Of a stretch of 64,000 bases of DNA, positions 1 through 9,329 are shown in pieces. The stretch spans positions 1-64,000 of the IMG/VR virus record IMGVR_UViG_3300007634_000002. One strand, given 5' to 3'. The notes beneath the pieces were generated by a model that was given only the letters and a program-made list of their open reading frames with translations, ran no database searches and was not told the origin of the DNA. The number at the start of each line of letters is the position of its first letter. Within the stretch, counting starts at the first letter, position 1. The DNA comes from a virus. The position numbers and the translations under genes are program-made.

Positions 1-1
1 A

Positions 2-1537
2 GCCACGCGGATCCAAGCAAAAACAGGCAAACCTGTAACGTTTGCGCCTTTGGCCGTACCCCAGCAAATGACATCAGTTAATTTGTCGAACGCAGATGCT
101 GCTAGGTTAAACGCCATACATCACTTGGCGTACCGCATGTCCAATATGTACGATCCGTCCGATTCAGCGATGCACGACGATGCTACGTTTAAACAAAACA
201 TGGCTGATCGGTTTAGGCTTGCAGTTACAGATAAGGGTTTAACAGGCACAGTCCCCAGTCGTGCAGCAGAACAACTTTTAGGCACACGTCCCATGTATTC
301 TGCGATGGCCCCAGAATATCGTGTTAGGGATGAAGATGAAGCCATGAAAGACATGGCTCCGGAGCACAAACAAAAACTTTTAAGCATGCTTGGAACAGAC
401 AGAGGATTTTTAAGTAATAGTACTGGTACGGATAAACACGCTAGTGACGACCTGTATTTTGTTAAATGCGCAGAAACTGATCCATCCAAAGTTATTTTAA
501 TTAGCGGACATAGTGGCGCAGGCAAATCCACGGTGGCAAAACAACTTAGTGATGCTTTGGGTTTACCTGTCACGAGTATTGATGATCATCCTGCACTCAA
601 ACAGATATTTAAGAATGACCCTGAAAACAAACACATGACGCCCGGATCGATTGAACGTAGGCGTTATCTTGATGCAGCTCGACGTATGGCACTCGACACG
701 ATTAATTCGGCAAAAGACGGTGCCATTGTGGAAGGCACGCAATTAGCTGCGTTGCGTAAACAACAATTAGCGCAATACCCGCATCGTGTTTTGGTCACGA
801 CACCATTAACAGAGCTTTTGCAACAAAGACTAGATAGAACTAAGCAGAGAGTAGAAGCCAAAGGAAACCCGTGGACGCCTGAAGTTGAAGCATATCGTTC
901 TGAGTTAGGTCGGAAATTGTATGACTCCAACAAGTCAGATATGAGCAGATTTGGAAACATGCCCGGTACGCTTACACACAATACGCGCGCAGACAATCTT
1001 GATTCGTTGTTAGACAATTTTAAAAACCAGTACAAACACGCCGATGACATTCTTCCGGGGGGCATTGGGGACAAGTACAACGTCTCTGATTTTCCCAAGA
1101 AGGAAATGGCTAAGGGTGTTAAGACGGAATCCGAGCACACCACTAATCCTGCCATTGCTGCGGACATTTCCAAAGATCATTTGGTGGAAGATCTTAAGTA
1201 CTACACCAAACTTGAAAAGGTAGAAAAGAAAAGCGTTTATAGTATTGCCGACGGTATTGCCAGAGCTCGTAATAAGCGTGCCGCAGATATTGCTTCTTTG
1301 ATCAGAGAGGCAACGCCTGTAACAACAATTCGTGACATTGAGAATGCTGCGGCACGCCGTTATGAACCGCCAGAGCCTGCTGAATTACCAATTTCTGTAG
1401 CACAGACGGCGTTACCTACAGAAGAAGAATTACGAGCAGCGCGTTTGAAAGAATTACTGGAAACGAACAAAATTTTAAGGCAGCAGACAACCCAGTACAG
1501 TCCCGATCTGGGGTTACTCGATGAGGAGGTAGAGTAA
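2..1537 (+). CDS. P-loop kinase / zeta-toxin-like protein, 5' end outside window
   Basis: The reading frame is open to the first base of the window. A TTG at 50 has no visible ribosome site, so I treat the gene as 5' truncated and starting upstream. The middle carries a strand followed by the Walker A motif GHSGAGKST (Lys codon at 524-526), then an Asp-Asp about 20 residues on, and a later segment AIVEGTQL followed by an Arg-rich stretch. This is the order seen in small nucleotide/sugar kinases and zeta-toxin-type P-loop phosphotransferases. The substrate cannot be told. About 150 residues precede the P-loop and include DLYFVKCAE, a Lys-x-Ala motif shared with head proteins. The C-terminal third is charged and probably helical. 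The next gene starts two bases after its stop, so they are co-transcribed. The kinase fold is likely; phage role and virion location are inference. Confidence 0.6.
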   Translation, partial: ATRIQAKTGKPVTFAPLAVPQQMTSVNLSNADAARLNAIHHLAYRMSNMYDPSDSAMHDDATFKQNMADRFRLAVTDKGLTGTVPSRAAEQLLGTRPMYSAMAPEYRVRDEDEAMKDMAPEHKQKLLSMLGTDRGFLSNSTGTDKHASDDLYFVKCAETDPSKVILISGHSGAGKSTVAKQLSDALGLPVTSIDDHPALKQIFKNDPENKHMTPGSIERRRYLDAARRMALDTINSAKDGAIVEGTQLAALRKQQLAQYPHRVLVTTPLTELLQQRLDRTKQRVEAKGNPWTPEVEAYRSELGRKLYDSNKSDMSRFGNMPGTLTHNTRADNLDSLLDNFKNQYKHADDILPGGIGDKYNVSDFPKKEMAKGVKTESEHTTNPAIAADISKDHLVEDLKYYTKLEKVEKKSVYSIADGIARARNKRAADIASLIREATPVTTIRDIENAAARRYEPPEPAELPISVAQTALPTEEELRAARLKELLETNKILRQQTTQYSPDLGLLDEEVE

Positions 1538-1539
1538 TT

Positions 1540-2979
1540 ATGCTTACGGCATCCGAGCTTGGACGGTTAGCAGCTAGGGTAAAGATGGCTGGAGCAAGTG
1601 CGTCTATTGGCGCAGCTACACCAAAGCCAATACCGGAATTTTCTAGTGATTTTGAATCTGAGCTTTTACCTAAATTTCCTACCAGTTCAAGGACAGGACG
1701 CATTAAACCGATAGGAGAGCCTGTTGACACAAATGCCCCAATATTTGGAAGTTTATTTAATCCTAGCGAAAATAAAGCTTACGGAGATCCTACGCTTCGC
1801 GGTAGTGCGGCTAAATTTGTGCCCCAGAAAGATTTTCCGTACGCAGGCAAAGATTTGACAGGAAATGATGGTCCTAAGATGGACATGCGCACATATCAAA
1901 CATTGCTAGCAAAACATTATAGTAATCATCGTCCGTTTGGGTTTAATGTGCCGCCTTCGTTGTTAGGGCCGCTATCGGAATATTTACCGCAACAAGCATT
2001 TAGTTTCCATCCCGGGGATGAACGACACGAAACGTATTCTGCGGCTAACGCACTGTACCGTGATCCGTCAAAAGCACCGCAAAAACAAGAATTTGAAAAA
2101 ACATTAAAAAACATGAAAGACATAGCGTTTAAACAACGCACATCAAGACCGTTTTATTACGATGAATATTTTACGGATCCCGGTGTTAGAATGGGTCCCA
2201 TCGGCGCCAACGTAGAAAGCGCACAAATTATGAACATGCCGCCAGATTCAGCGTGGCAAAATCCGCCAGATAATTCGGCCATTAAACTTTTAAATAAAAA
2301 TTATCCTTCGGTTGGTCCTGACTCTGCTCGATTGCACGAACACGTGCATACGACGCAAAGTGTGCCAACACGAATGCGGCGAGACGAAGTTCCGCGCACA
2401 ATATTTGGAGCTGAATTACCAGCTGTATTAAGTGAAAGTGCTCACGTGGCGGATGCTTATCACAAGGCGACAGGACAATGGCCAAAGGGCGAAATAATGG
2501 GAATGCCGTATTCTGCGTTTGTTGAAGATTTGCGGCGACGTGGACATCTTGGCGGATCTACTCAAATGAGTGCTGTCATGAATGACCCCAAATACCGCGC
2601 GCAAATACAAAAAATGATAGATGTGCAACACGGCAAATTTGAGCAGCAAGATGCTCTAGCAGATGCTTATAACGGAATTATGCAAAATCCTCGAGTTGCT
2701 CTTTTAGGAACTGCTTTGGCAACAGCGGGAACACCCGTAAGTGCGCCATTAAACATGTTAAATAATTTACTTCCGCCCGGAGCGTGGGGAGAAGAAACTA
2801 AAAGGTCGGCGCCGGCGTATTCCGGCGTTGTTGGAAAACGAACAACGTCTTCACCTCCGTCTCAAAGGAAATACGATGCGGACGGAAAAGCCATTCCATC
2901 GGGCAATATTAACAAACCAACAACGTCTTCACCCCCGCGTCAAAACAAATACGATGCGGACGGAAAAGCCATTCCATAA
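1540..2979 (+). CDS. putative HExxH zinc metallopeptidase with N-terminal tag
   Basis: 479 residues. The protein begins with MLTASELGRLAARVKMA, almost the same 17 residues that begin the next gene although the rest of the two proteins differ. Residues 266-270 read HEHVH, an HExxH zinc-binding and catalytic motif, followed about 26-34 residues later by AELPAVLSE, which could supply a third, glutamate, ligand as in gluzincin-type peptidases. The C-terminus has a two-copy repeat with the core KYDADGKAIP. There is no signal peptide. Its place in the head region and the shared tag suggest a protein carried in or on the virion. That is inference; the HExxH motif is seen directly, but short motifs can occur by chance. 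A role in attacking a host protein or in head maturation are both open. Confidence 0.5.
   Translation: MLTASELGRLAARVKMAGASASIGAATPKPIPEFSSDFESELLPKFPTSSRTGRIKPIGEPVDTNAPIFGSLFNPSENKAYGDPTLRGSAAKFVPQKDFPYAGKDLTGNDGPKMDMRTYQTLLAKHYSNHRPFGFNVPPSLLGPLSEYLPQQAFSFHPGDERHETYSAANALYRDPSKAPQKQEFEKTLKNMKDIAFKQRTSRPFYYDEYFTDPGVRMGPIGANVESAQIMNMPPDSAWQNPPDNSAIKLLNKNYPSVGPDSARLHEHVHTTQSVPTRMRRDEVPRTIFGAELPAVLSESAHVADAYHKATGQWPKGEIMGMPYSAFVEDLRRRGHLGGSTQMSAVMNDPKYRAQIQKMIDVQHGKFEQQDALADAYNGIMQNPRVALLGTALATAGTPVSAPLNMLNNLLPPGAWGEETKRSAPAYSGVVGKRTTSSPPSQRKYDADGKAIPSGNINKPTTSSPPRQNKYDADGKAIP
2842..2977 (+). repeat. two-copy 78-bp tandem repeat at gene end
   Basis: Two copies with a period of 78 bp encode TTSSPP followed by KYDADGKAIP at the extreme C-terminus of the HExxH protein. 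The last ~30 bases of each copy are identical, which indicates a recent duplication. The repeat is Ser/Pro/Asp-rich, like a flexible tail. Confidence 0.85.
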
Positions 2980-3022
2980 ATAAAATAAGTTTTAAACAAT
3001 ATAAGCATTTAAGGAATCACCC

Positions 3023-4567
3023 ATGATTACGGCATCAGAGCTTGGAAAGTTAGCGGCTAGGGTAAAGATGGCCGCTGATCCTACGTCTAATAAGATTCCG
3101 CCGTATATTTCGGGACCAAGCTTGCCGTACGTTCCCCCTGCACCAAAAGCACCTAAACCAACGCCTACACCTGTGGGAATGTCTCAAGCAGACCGTAAGT
3201 TATACAACGGAGCTGAAGCGCAAATAGGATCACCGGCATACGCTGAACATATACGCACGTTCGCAGATCAAACGCGTACGCCAAAAAGTGAGTCAACTTT
3301 TCAGGCGCCTTTATCTCCAGCATCATCATTGCAGCGCGACGCCGGTAGACTTGCGCACGGTGTCGGCGTAGCAGGGGCATTAATGGGCGGAACTATTGAA
3401 CCCGATATGTTACCCGGCATACGATTGCCTGATCGTTTAAGTAAAAATCTTATAGGCAAAGGAGTAGGATTTGCGGGTAATGTACTGGCATTTCCTTTTA
3501 AGCACCCGGTGACTGGAATGGTAATTGATGCGGCAACGGAAACGGCGGTCCCGCGTACAACACAACAAATGCAACATGATTACGAGAATAGAACAATTCC
3601 AGCATTACGTGGTGTATTTCCGCAAATGGATCCAGAGTTCAATAAACGGTATCCGGGCGGAAAAATGACAATGTTGCAAGCGCTTGGTGAAGTTCCAAAT
3701 CAGTTGCGCAAACAATTTTGGTCTTCGCTTGATTTGGCAAGTTCTCCTATAGGGCACTTAGCTAATACAGCGGCTGTTAGAAATTTGACACCCGATGCAA
3801 TCCAAAAAGAAAAGATTCGACAAACATTAGAAGCGCAAACGCACGGTACTGCGCCGATTACTAAAACGGATCCAGCATTTTTACCTGATGGCGTAAAGGG
3901 ATACGCGCCGCCAAAAGTAACAAGAACATGGCAAGATTATTTTATGCGAGAAGATCCTACAATTACGAATCAGAGTACGCCTGCGGCTCAAAATCAAATG
4001 ACGCTACGAAAAATTACCCAAGGCGTATTGTTGAATAATGATCCTGCAAAAATACAAGCGCATGCACAATTATTAATAGATAAAAACCCCGACCACTTTA
4101 TGCAATTACATCCTAAGCAACAAGAAGCGCTAAATGCTGCTTATTCAGATGCCGAGGTACAGCGAACGCCTGAATATGCGCGGGCACAGGCACAGGGAGC
4201 TAGCGAGCAACAACTTGATACGATACGAGCGCAATACCTTAAAAAAGAGCTTGAATCGCAATTGCGTCCTGCGGATTTAAAGAAAACAGAACCCAACCTC
4301 TTACCTCCAGCAAATCTAAACGATCAAACAGACCGGTATAGGCTTTACAAAGCAATGATTGCCGCCAAAGTGATACCTGAAACAGATGCTACTCTTAATC
4401 AATTTGTATTAGAAGATCCGCAGCAACTTAAAAAAGAATTAAGTAAATTGATAGCAGCCGATAAATTAGACATTAGCCCGACGTCACCGTTAATGTTGCG
4501 ACTTAAAAACAGCCCTGACATTATTCGCGCACTGACAGCCGCAGGTTTAGACCTTGCGGGGCAATAA
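3023..4567 (+). CDS. tagged protein of unknown function, likely head-associated
   Basis: 514 residues, not recognised. It begins with MITASELGKLAARVKMA, matching the preceding gene in protein and almost base for base over the first 50 nucleotides, after which similarity ends. A Pro/Lys-rich stretch follows (residues ~30-55), then a Gly/Ala-rich mildly hydrophobic segment (~110-165), then a long charged, probably helical C-terminal half. An AAGGAA ribosome site precedes the ATG. The shared tag suggests that both proteins go to the same place, possibly the inside of the prohead, as T4 internal proteins do with their targeting sequence. No enzymatic motif is visible. Confidence 0.5.
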   Translation: MITASELGKLAARVKMAADPTSNKIPPYISGPSLPYVPPAPKAPKPTPTPVGMSQADRKLYNGAEAQIGSPAYAEHIRTFADQTRTPKSESTFQAPLSPASSLQRDAGRLAHGVGVAGALMGGTIEPDMLPGIRLPDRLSKNLIGKGVGFAGNVLAFPFKHPVTGMVIDAATETAVPRTTQQMQHDYENRTIPALRGVFPQMDPEFNKRYPGGKMTMLQALGEVPNQLRKQFWSSLDLASSPIGHLANTAAVRNLTPDAIQKEKIRQTLEAQTHGTAPITKTDPAFLPDGVKGYAPPKVTRTWQDYFMREDPTITNQSTPAAQNQMTLRKITQGVLLNNDPAKIQAHAQLLIDKNPDHFMQLHPKQQEALNAAYSDAEVQRTPEYARAQAQGASEQQLDTIRAQYLKKELESQLRPADLKKTEPNLLPPANLNDQTDRYRLYKAMIAAKVIPETDATLNQFVLEDPQQLKKELSKLIAADKLDISPTSPLMLRLKNSPDIIRALTAAGLDLAGQ

Positions 4568-4588
4568 ACGCAACGTTTGACATTTGTC

Positions 4589-4616
4589 TTGGTTTGCCTC
4601 GCTCCTACGTTATAAT
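4589..4616 (+). promoter_or_regulatory. candidate sigma-70-type promoter
   Basis: A perfect TATAAT at 4611-4616 lies in the 82-base gap before the 1037-aa gene. TTGGTT at 4589-4594 gives a 16-base spacer. A perfect TTGACA at 4577-4582 is 28 bases away, too far for a normal pair. This is one of the few gaps in the head cluster large enough for a promoter. Confidence 0.35.
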
Positions 4617-4649
4617 TTTGAATAATGTACTTACCTAAGGAACACACGC

Positions 4650-7600
4650 ATGTCACGCACACTCTCTTTTTCCTTTGAGAAAGTCGCTACAGTTGTTGGT
4701 ACGTACTGGCGAGATAAAAAAGCAGACTATAAGCATTTAAAGCATTGGATGAAACAAGCCACGATTGGTGGAGAGCAGTCCGAAGGTTTTGAGCAGGCAT
4801 TTTCGTCGCTTGCTTACGCTTATTTAAAGGACAAAGCTCCACGTCTTCTAGATTTTATCATCGGCTTTCAGTTGGTCGAACGTAACGACGACAACACTAA
4901 AGCCGTAGGCATCTTTGGCTTTAAAGTAGGCGAACAATGGCTTTACGCCCCCGTATTCTTTTTGAACGGGGATCTCAAGGGACACGAACTTCTTTATCTT
5001 AAGAAACAAGATATGTTTGTTCCCATGAAAGAGAACTGGGTCAATCACGTCATTAGTCGCAAGCCTCACGTATTAGGTGAAGCGTCTGCCAAGAATACAT
5101 TCCAGCTAGGTGGATTACTGCCTAACCTTAATCGTTTGGCAAATCCTCCTGTAGCTACCAAGTTTAGTTCCGATCTTGGTTTTAATTGTTCGGAATGGGC
5201 ACAACCATTCTTGCCGTTCTTAGCCGCAGTTGTTGCCGATCGTAATGACATATTGTTTGCTCGGCATACCAAGGTGGCTGAAAATCTGGATATGCGTAAC
5301 GTGTTGCGTTCTTTTCCGTTGTTAAAAGCCGCGTACGAAAAAATGTATCAGGCCTATCCTTTGATCAAAGAAGGGTTTGATAAGTTTTACGGACCCAATT
5401 TCTGGGCTGACATGGCGAGCGTAGCGTTGGAAGACGCAAAGAGCATTGTCAAAACCAGTGCCGATCCTTCTAGTTTCCGTACGCGTGGGCAGATGAATAT
5501 GCCTACCGCTGTGGACATGAATAAGCCGATGATGAACACGGGTGCGTCCGGTGGATCGTTCCCGTTATCAATGATGAATTTTAACGGGCAATCGCTTACA
5601 CCGCAGTCGGGACAAAACGTTGCGAGTCAGCCAAACTCTAATCTTAATTCTATGTCGTTGACGGGCACGGGCACCCCTCGGGCACAAACAGGAGCCATGT
5701 TTGCGCAAAACACAGGACGGTCAACGCCTAATGCGCCGCAACTAGCTGCGGGTAATAAACCTGCTGGATTATTACCGTCAGCGAACAAGGTTCCAACAAC
5801 ACCTGTGTCGGCGCAGATGAAACCTAAAACGGCGTACGACGTTACAGATTCGACTAAAGAATCGCGTTGTTGGGAAGGATATGAACCTGTTCCCGGCAAG
5901 AAACCATATTCTGATGATTCATGTCGCAAGACAGGCAGCAAACAAAAGGAAGAAAAAAAGTCTTTTGACATTTTGCCTGCTGCGCGTGAAACGCATCCTA
6001 TTAAAACGGGTGCTTTGAAGATCACCATGCAAAACATTCAGATGTCGGGAGACGCTGATGATTTTGACGGTGACATACTTAAGAATATTTTGCCTGATGA
6101 AATTCAGGACAAGATTGCTGACATGATGAAACGATCAGCCGAAGCTGATAACGACGTGACCATTACGGACGGCGACAACAAGAGGCTGAACTCTACAGAT
6201 GATGATCGCAAGAAGCTTTTGGATGATGGCGTTCTGATCACTGACAAGCGTGATTCCCAAGACGTGAGTATGGCGTTCAACACGCAAGTCAAAATGGAAC
6301 TGATGAATCCTAATGAGAGTGGCGTGTACGAGGTATTGGAAAAGCCCGGCACTTTTACAGAGATGGTTGTACTGAGCAATCCCGCGTCAGGTCGTGGCCG
6401 TGAAAACACTGTATTGGTTGTTCGCAAAGACGATCCAAGGTCGTGGTTGCACACTCACCGCACCAATGTGTTTGTAAAGTCGTGTGACTGTCCACTGCCC
6501 TCGGTGTTTAGGGAATGGGTCAACGGTCTTAGCGACATCAGTGATTGCAAAGTAGGCAACACTTATGTAGCTATCCACGAGATTGGCTCGGGTACATGCC
6601 CGTTTGAAGTTACCGAAGTATTGAGTAACGGTGCTTATCGTGTCAGTTGGTTAGATCACGCTGATTTGTCACGTCCCGGTAATCTGGCAGCGCGTACTTG
6701 CATGCACCCTCAGAATGACAATTTGAACGGTTACAAATCGTGGGACGCTAAGATCACAATCAATAATCGTCCCGGGACTAACCTTCGCACGGTGGCAGGG
6801 GAAATGTTCATTCCCTCTGACTACAAGGTGATTAAGGTCAGAGAGAAGAACGATACTAGCCGCAAAGACGATAGTCCTTTTACGTTCATGCCTTGCTGCG
6901 AATCTAAGCCTTTCCAGTCAGGCTCACGGTCTGATCCTTCACCCATCGAACTGGGTAACTTGGTAAATATCCAATTGATGCTGTACGAGAAAATGGCATC
7001 ACTTAAGATTCAAGACACCGGTACTGATTTCTACATTCAATCAGCCACGCACGGAAATCATCGTCTTAAGAAAATGGCCGCAGTGATTCACCTCGTAGCT
7101 GATCATGGTTTGGCCGAGAAGCAGGCGCGCGTAATGCTCAAGGAAGCATCCGCTGTTGCTAAGCACAATTCTGCCACAAGTTATTTCGTCAAGCATGCCG
7201 CGCCATTTAACAACAGTGTGCTTGCAGGCGGACCTAACACTCCCGGTTTCCCTGAGCCTTTCTACGGACAGGAACCTGTGGGTCGTGGCATGTATCCAGC
7301 CCGGTATCCTGAAGAGTACACATCTTTGGTTCCCGGCATGGACAGTAATCTGACGGATCCAAAGATTTACGATCCGTTCTACATGCCTGATACCAAAGCC
7401 ATGTTTGTCGGACAGCAGGCGTCGCAAGCCGGGCAAAAAGAAGTGTTTGACACAGCCATGATTAGTGGCATGTTGAAGACCGTGCGCCAAGACAGTCTTG
7501 TTGATAAGTACTTGGGCGACTTAATGAAAGCTCTTGACAAGCTAGGTCGTATCTTGTTCCTATTCTATTGGCATCAAGAAGAATTTGAGGACAGGTACGG

Positions 7601-7763
7601 CAAACAAGATTTGCCTGAACTGGAAGATACGTTGCGTAATGCGTTTGAAGTGCTGGGTGATCTGGTACTCTTCCTTAAGGAAAAGACGGTTCAAAGTGGC
7701 GTGATGTTTGATAGCGGCGTAGGTCGTCCTGATCCAAGCATTGACGCAGCTACTGGCGAATAA
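4650..7763 (+). CDS. large virion structural protein, function unknown
   Basis: 1037 residues, one of the longest head-region proteins. The start is supported by an AAGGAA site. Residues 1-280 form a compact conserved-looking domain with FEKVATVVG at the N-terminus. Residues ~285-400 are a low-complexity Asn/Gln/Pro/Met-rich linker. At 407-425 there is a small two-cysteine motif, CWEGYEPVPGKKPYSDDSC, resembling short Cys motifs that I recall from other large-phage proteins. A mixed domain follows (~450-830), and the C-terminal ~200 residues contain YFVKHAAPF and a helical end. It precedes the protease and capsid genes, so a head or portal-vertex role is plausible. I cannot match it to a portal, and the name portal would be a guess. 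Confidence 0.5.
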   Translation: MSRTLSFSFEKVATVVGTYWRDKKADYKHLKHWMKQATIGGEQSEGFEQAFSSLAYAYLKDKAPRLLDFIIGFQLVERNDDNTKAVGIFGFKVGEQWLYAPVFFLNGDLKGHELLYLKKQDMFVPMKENWVNHVISRKPHVLGEASAKNTFQLGGLLPNLNRLANPPVATKFSSDLGFNCSEWAQPFLPFLAAVVADRNDILFARHTKVAENLDMRNVLRSFPLLKAAYEKMYQAYPLIKEGFDKFYGPNFWADMASVALEDAKSIVKTSADPSSFRTRGQMNMPTAVDMNKPMMNTGASGGSFPLSMMNFNGQSLTPQSGQNVASQPNSNLNSMSLTGTGTPRAQTGAMFAQNTGRSTPNAPQLAAGNKPAGLLPSANKVPTTPVSAQMKPKTAYDVTDSTKESRCWEGYEPVPGKKPYSDDSCRKTGSKQKEEKKSFDILPAARETHPIKTGALKITMQNIQMSGDADDFDGDILKNILPDEIQDKIADMMKRSAEADNDVTITDGDNKRLNSTDDDRKKLLDDGVLITDKRDSQDVSMAFNTQVKMELMNPNESGVYEVLEKPGTFTEMVVLSNPASGRGRENTVLVVRKDDPRSWLHTHRTNVFVKSCDCPLPSVFREWVNGLSDISDCKVGNTYVAIHEIGSGTCPFEVTEVLSNGAYRVSWLDHADLSRPGNLAARTCMHPQNDNLNGYKSWDAKITINNRPGTNLRTVAGEMFIPSDYKVIKVREKNDTSRKDDSPFTFMPCCESKPFQSGSRSDPSPIELGNLVNIQLMLYEKMASLKIQDTGTDFYIQSATHGNHRLKKMAAVIHLVADHGLAEKQARVMLKEASAVAKHNSATSYFVKHAAPFNNSVLAGGPNTPGFPEPFYGQEPVGRGMYPARYPEEYTSLVPGMDSNLTDPKIYDPFYMPDTKAMFVGQQASQAGQKEVFDTAMISGMLKTVRQDSLVDKYLGDLMKALDKLGRILFLFYWHQEEFEDRYGKQDLPELEDTLRNAFEVLGDLVLFLKEKTVQSGVMFDSGVGRPDPSIDAATGE

Positions 7764-7783
7764 TTCTGTGTATGGAGTGTGCC

Positions 7784-8239
7784 ATGTCTATCCCGTATGA
7801 ATGTACGCCGCAAGGTGGTTTCGTGGTAAATGCCGGAGCCACTGAAACTTTTACGATTGATTTTCCTAGCCGTTCGGTGATTTCCAAGATCATCGTTATT
7901 CAGACAGACGGTGCTCCAGCAAACTTCTCAGTGATTTTGTTTAACAACGCTATTGCTGCTGGTGGTACAAATCAGTCAGAAAGCGTTGGCGATTACCAAG
8001 GCGATCTTCCGCCCGATCTGTACCGTGTAACACCGACACTTACGGCTACCGCAGGTAAGTTGTTATATTTCTCTGAGACATCCAGTGGCGGTCGTGGTTT
8101 TGTCTTTTTCAATCAAGATAAAGACACCATGGCTAACCGCTTGGGTAATCCCCACAAGCTTTACCTCCAGATCACCGTACCGGGATCTTCAGGTAACGCT
8201 ACTTTCGCTGTTACGATTGCTGGGGAAATCTTTAAGTAA
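7784..8239 (+). CDS. small beta-rich virion protein
   Basis: 151 residues. I start it at ATG 7784, not at the in-frame ATG 7772, because GGAG at 7774-7777 has correct spacing to 7784. The sequence alternates short hydrophobic strands with Gly/Ser/Thr turns (for example TETFTIDF and LYLQITVPG), typical of a single beta-sandwich such as head decoration or small fibre proteins. There is no signal peptide, cysteine motif or catalytic motif. It sits between the 1037-aa structural protein and the HTH protein. A capsid decoration or vertex protein is the best guess. Confidence 0.45.
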   Translation: MSIPYECTPQGGFVVNAGATETFTIDFPSRSVISKIIVIQTDGAPANFSVILFNNAIAAGGTNQSESVGDYQGDLPPDLYRVTPTLTATAGKLLYFSETSSGGRGFVFFNQDKDTMANRLGNPHKLYLQITVPGSSGNATFAVTIAGEIFK

Positions 8240-8250
8240 GTGGTTATTCA

Positions 8251-9318
8251 ATGCTAGGTCACGCAGATTTTGAACGCTTTAATCTATTTCGTAAACCGGA
8301 ATGGAGATTTGATCGCGTCAAGTCTTTACTTGAAAATCATCCTGCGCCTAAAAGATGCAGCGCGCGGGATGATAATTACGTCAAGGTTGCGCGTAATTTT
8401 TTGCTCAGGTGGAAAAACAAAGAAGACGATTCAAGTCGCCGTCAATTGTTTTACGAGAATCCGGGCCTGTATTACGCAGTCGATTTGTATGAACGATCTA
8501 CGGAAGACGCAACGTATCCATTTATTATTCAGGCACGGTTGTTGGCGGGTATGACATCGGAAGAAATTGCCGAGGTGATGCCGACAACATTTGAAACTAT
8601 CGACTGGTACGAACGTTTGTTTTTTAATGTCAGTGATAGGCTCGACAAGCGAGACTGGGTCACCAAGATGATCCTCGTGCCTTCGATTATGCGGTCTCTG
8701 TTTGTTAATAACCGCAATACGGGCCACGCTGATAGTCATAACGAGCATCTTGTCGATCGCAGTATTTCGATTTGCGATCCGTTTTACGATGGGACTTTAA
8801 AGCTGTTTGCGTATTTTGGCGGTAGGCACGTGCTTGAGCCATTCCTTGCTTCGTGCGAAATTGACAAAAAATTGAAGTCACCTGATAAACTAAACGAATG
8901 GTTGGACGAGTACTGGACAGGTACGATCAGGCGACGAAGTGCGCAAGCAGCTACCAAGTTTGATTTGAACAGATACAACGTTGCTGAGATCTTTGGGTTA
9001 CACTCTCAGTTGTTGGCTCTGGATAGATCAGCGACTTCTTTGCGTAAGAATGACAGCGATCTGACGACGGCTGTTAGTTCTATGATTGGTGGAATTGACT
9101 GGTTGATTGGCGATAAGGGCAAGAAGGCTTTGGCGCAGACGAAACTTGGACGTTATGATGAAGAAGCAGCGGAGTTGCGTGCGGATGAAGTTTTGAAAAT
9201 AACGGCTGGGTTTGATGACGACGATATTCAAAGGGAAATACAGAGCACAGCACTACCGCCGCCGCGCCCTACGAAGGACGACCAAACCAAGGCACTCGCT
9301 GACCACACCAGCAAATAA
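8251..9318 (+). CDS. HTH-containing protein, possible small terminase
   Basis: 355 residues. Residues ~90-125 read AGMTSEEIAEVMPTTFETID, a helix-turn-helix of the sigma region-4 / small-terminase type (helix, turn at the first Met/Pro, second helix). The remainder is helical and charged, with an acidic Asp-run (FDDDD) and a Pro-rich tail. Small terminases combine an N-terminal HTH with a helical oligomerisation domain and lie near head genes, so this is a candidate DNA-recognition subunit for packaging. No large terminase is visible in the window to support this. A transcription regulator is the alternative. Confidence 0.4.
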   Translation: MLGHADFERFNLFRKPEWRFDRVKSLLENHPAPKRCSARDDNYVKVARNFLLRWKNKEDDSSRRQLFYENPGLYYAVDLYERSTEDATYPFIIQARLLAGMTSEEIAEVMPTTFETIDWYERLFFNVSDRLDKRDWVTKMILVPSIMRSLFVNNRNTGHADSHNEHLVDRSISICDPFYDGTLKLFAYFGGRHVLEPFLASCEIDKKLKSPDKLNEWLDEYWTGTIRRRSAQAATKFDLNRYNVAEIFGLHSQLLALDRSATSLRKNDSDLTTAVSSMIGGIDWLIGDKGKKALAQTKLGRYDEEAAELRADEVLKITAGFDDDDIQREIQSTALPPPRPTKDDQTKALADHTSK

Positions 9319-9329
9319 CGGAGCTTGTC

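Noticed and set aside
4577-4616. TTGACA with TATAAT as one promoter
   Set aside because: Spacing is 28 bases. Only the TATAAT with TTGGTT at 16 bases is kept as a weak candidate.
4650-7763. Assignment as portal protein
   Set aside because: Position fits but I see no portal-type pattern, and the length is far above the usual portal size.
8251-9318. Firm assignment as small terminase
   Set aside because: Only an HTH and location support it; no large terminase is in the window, so it is given as a possibility.
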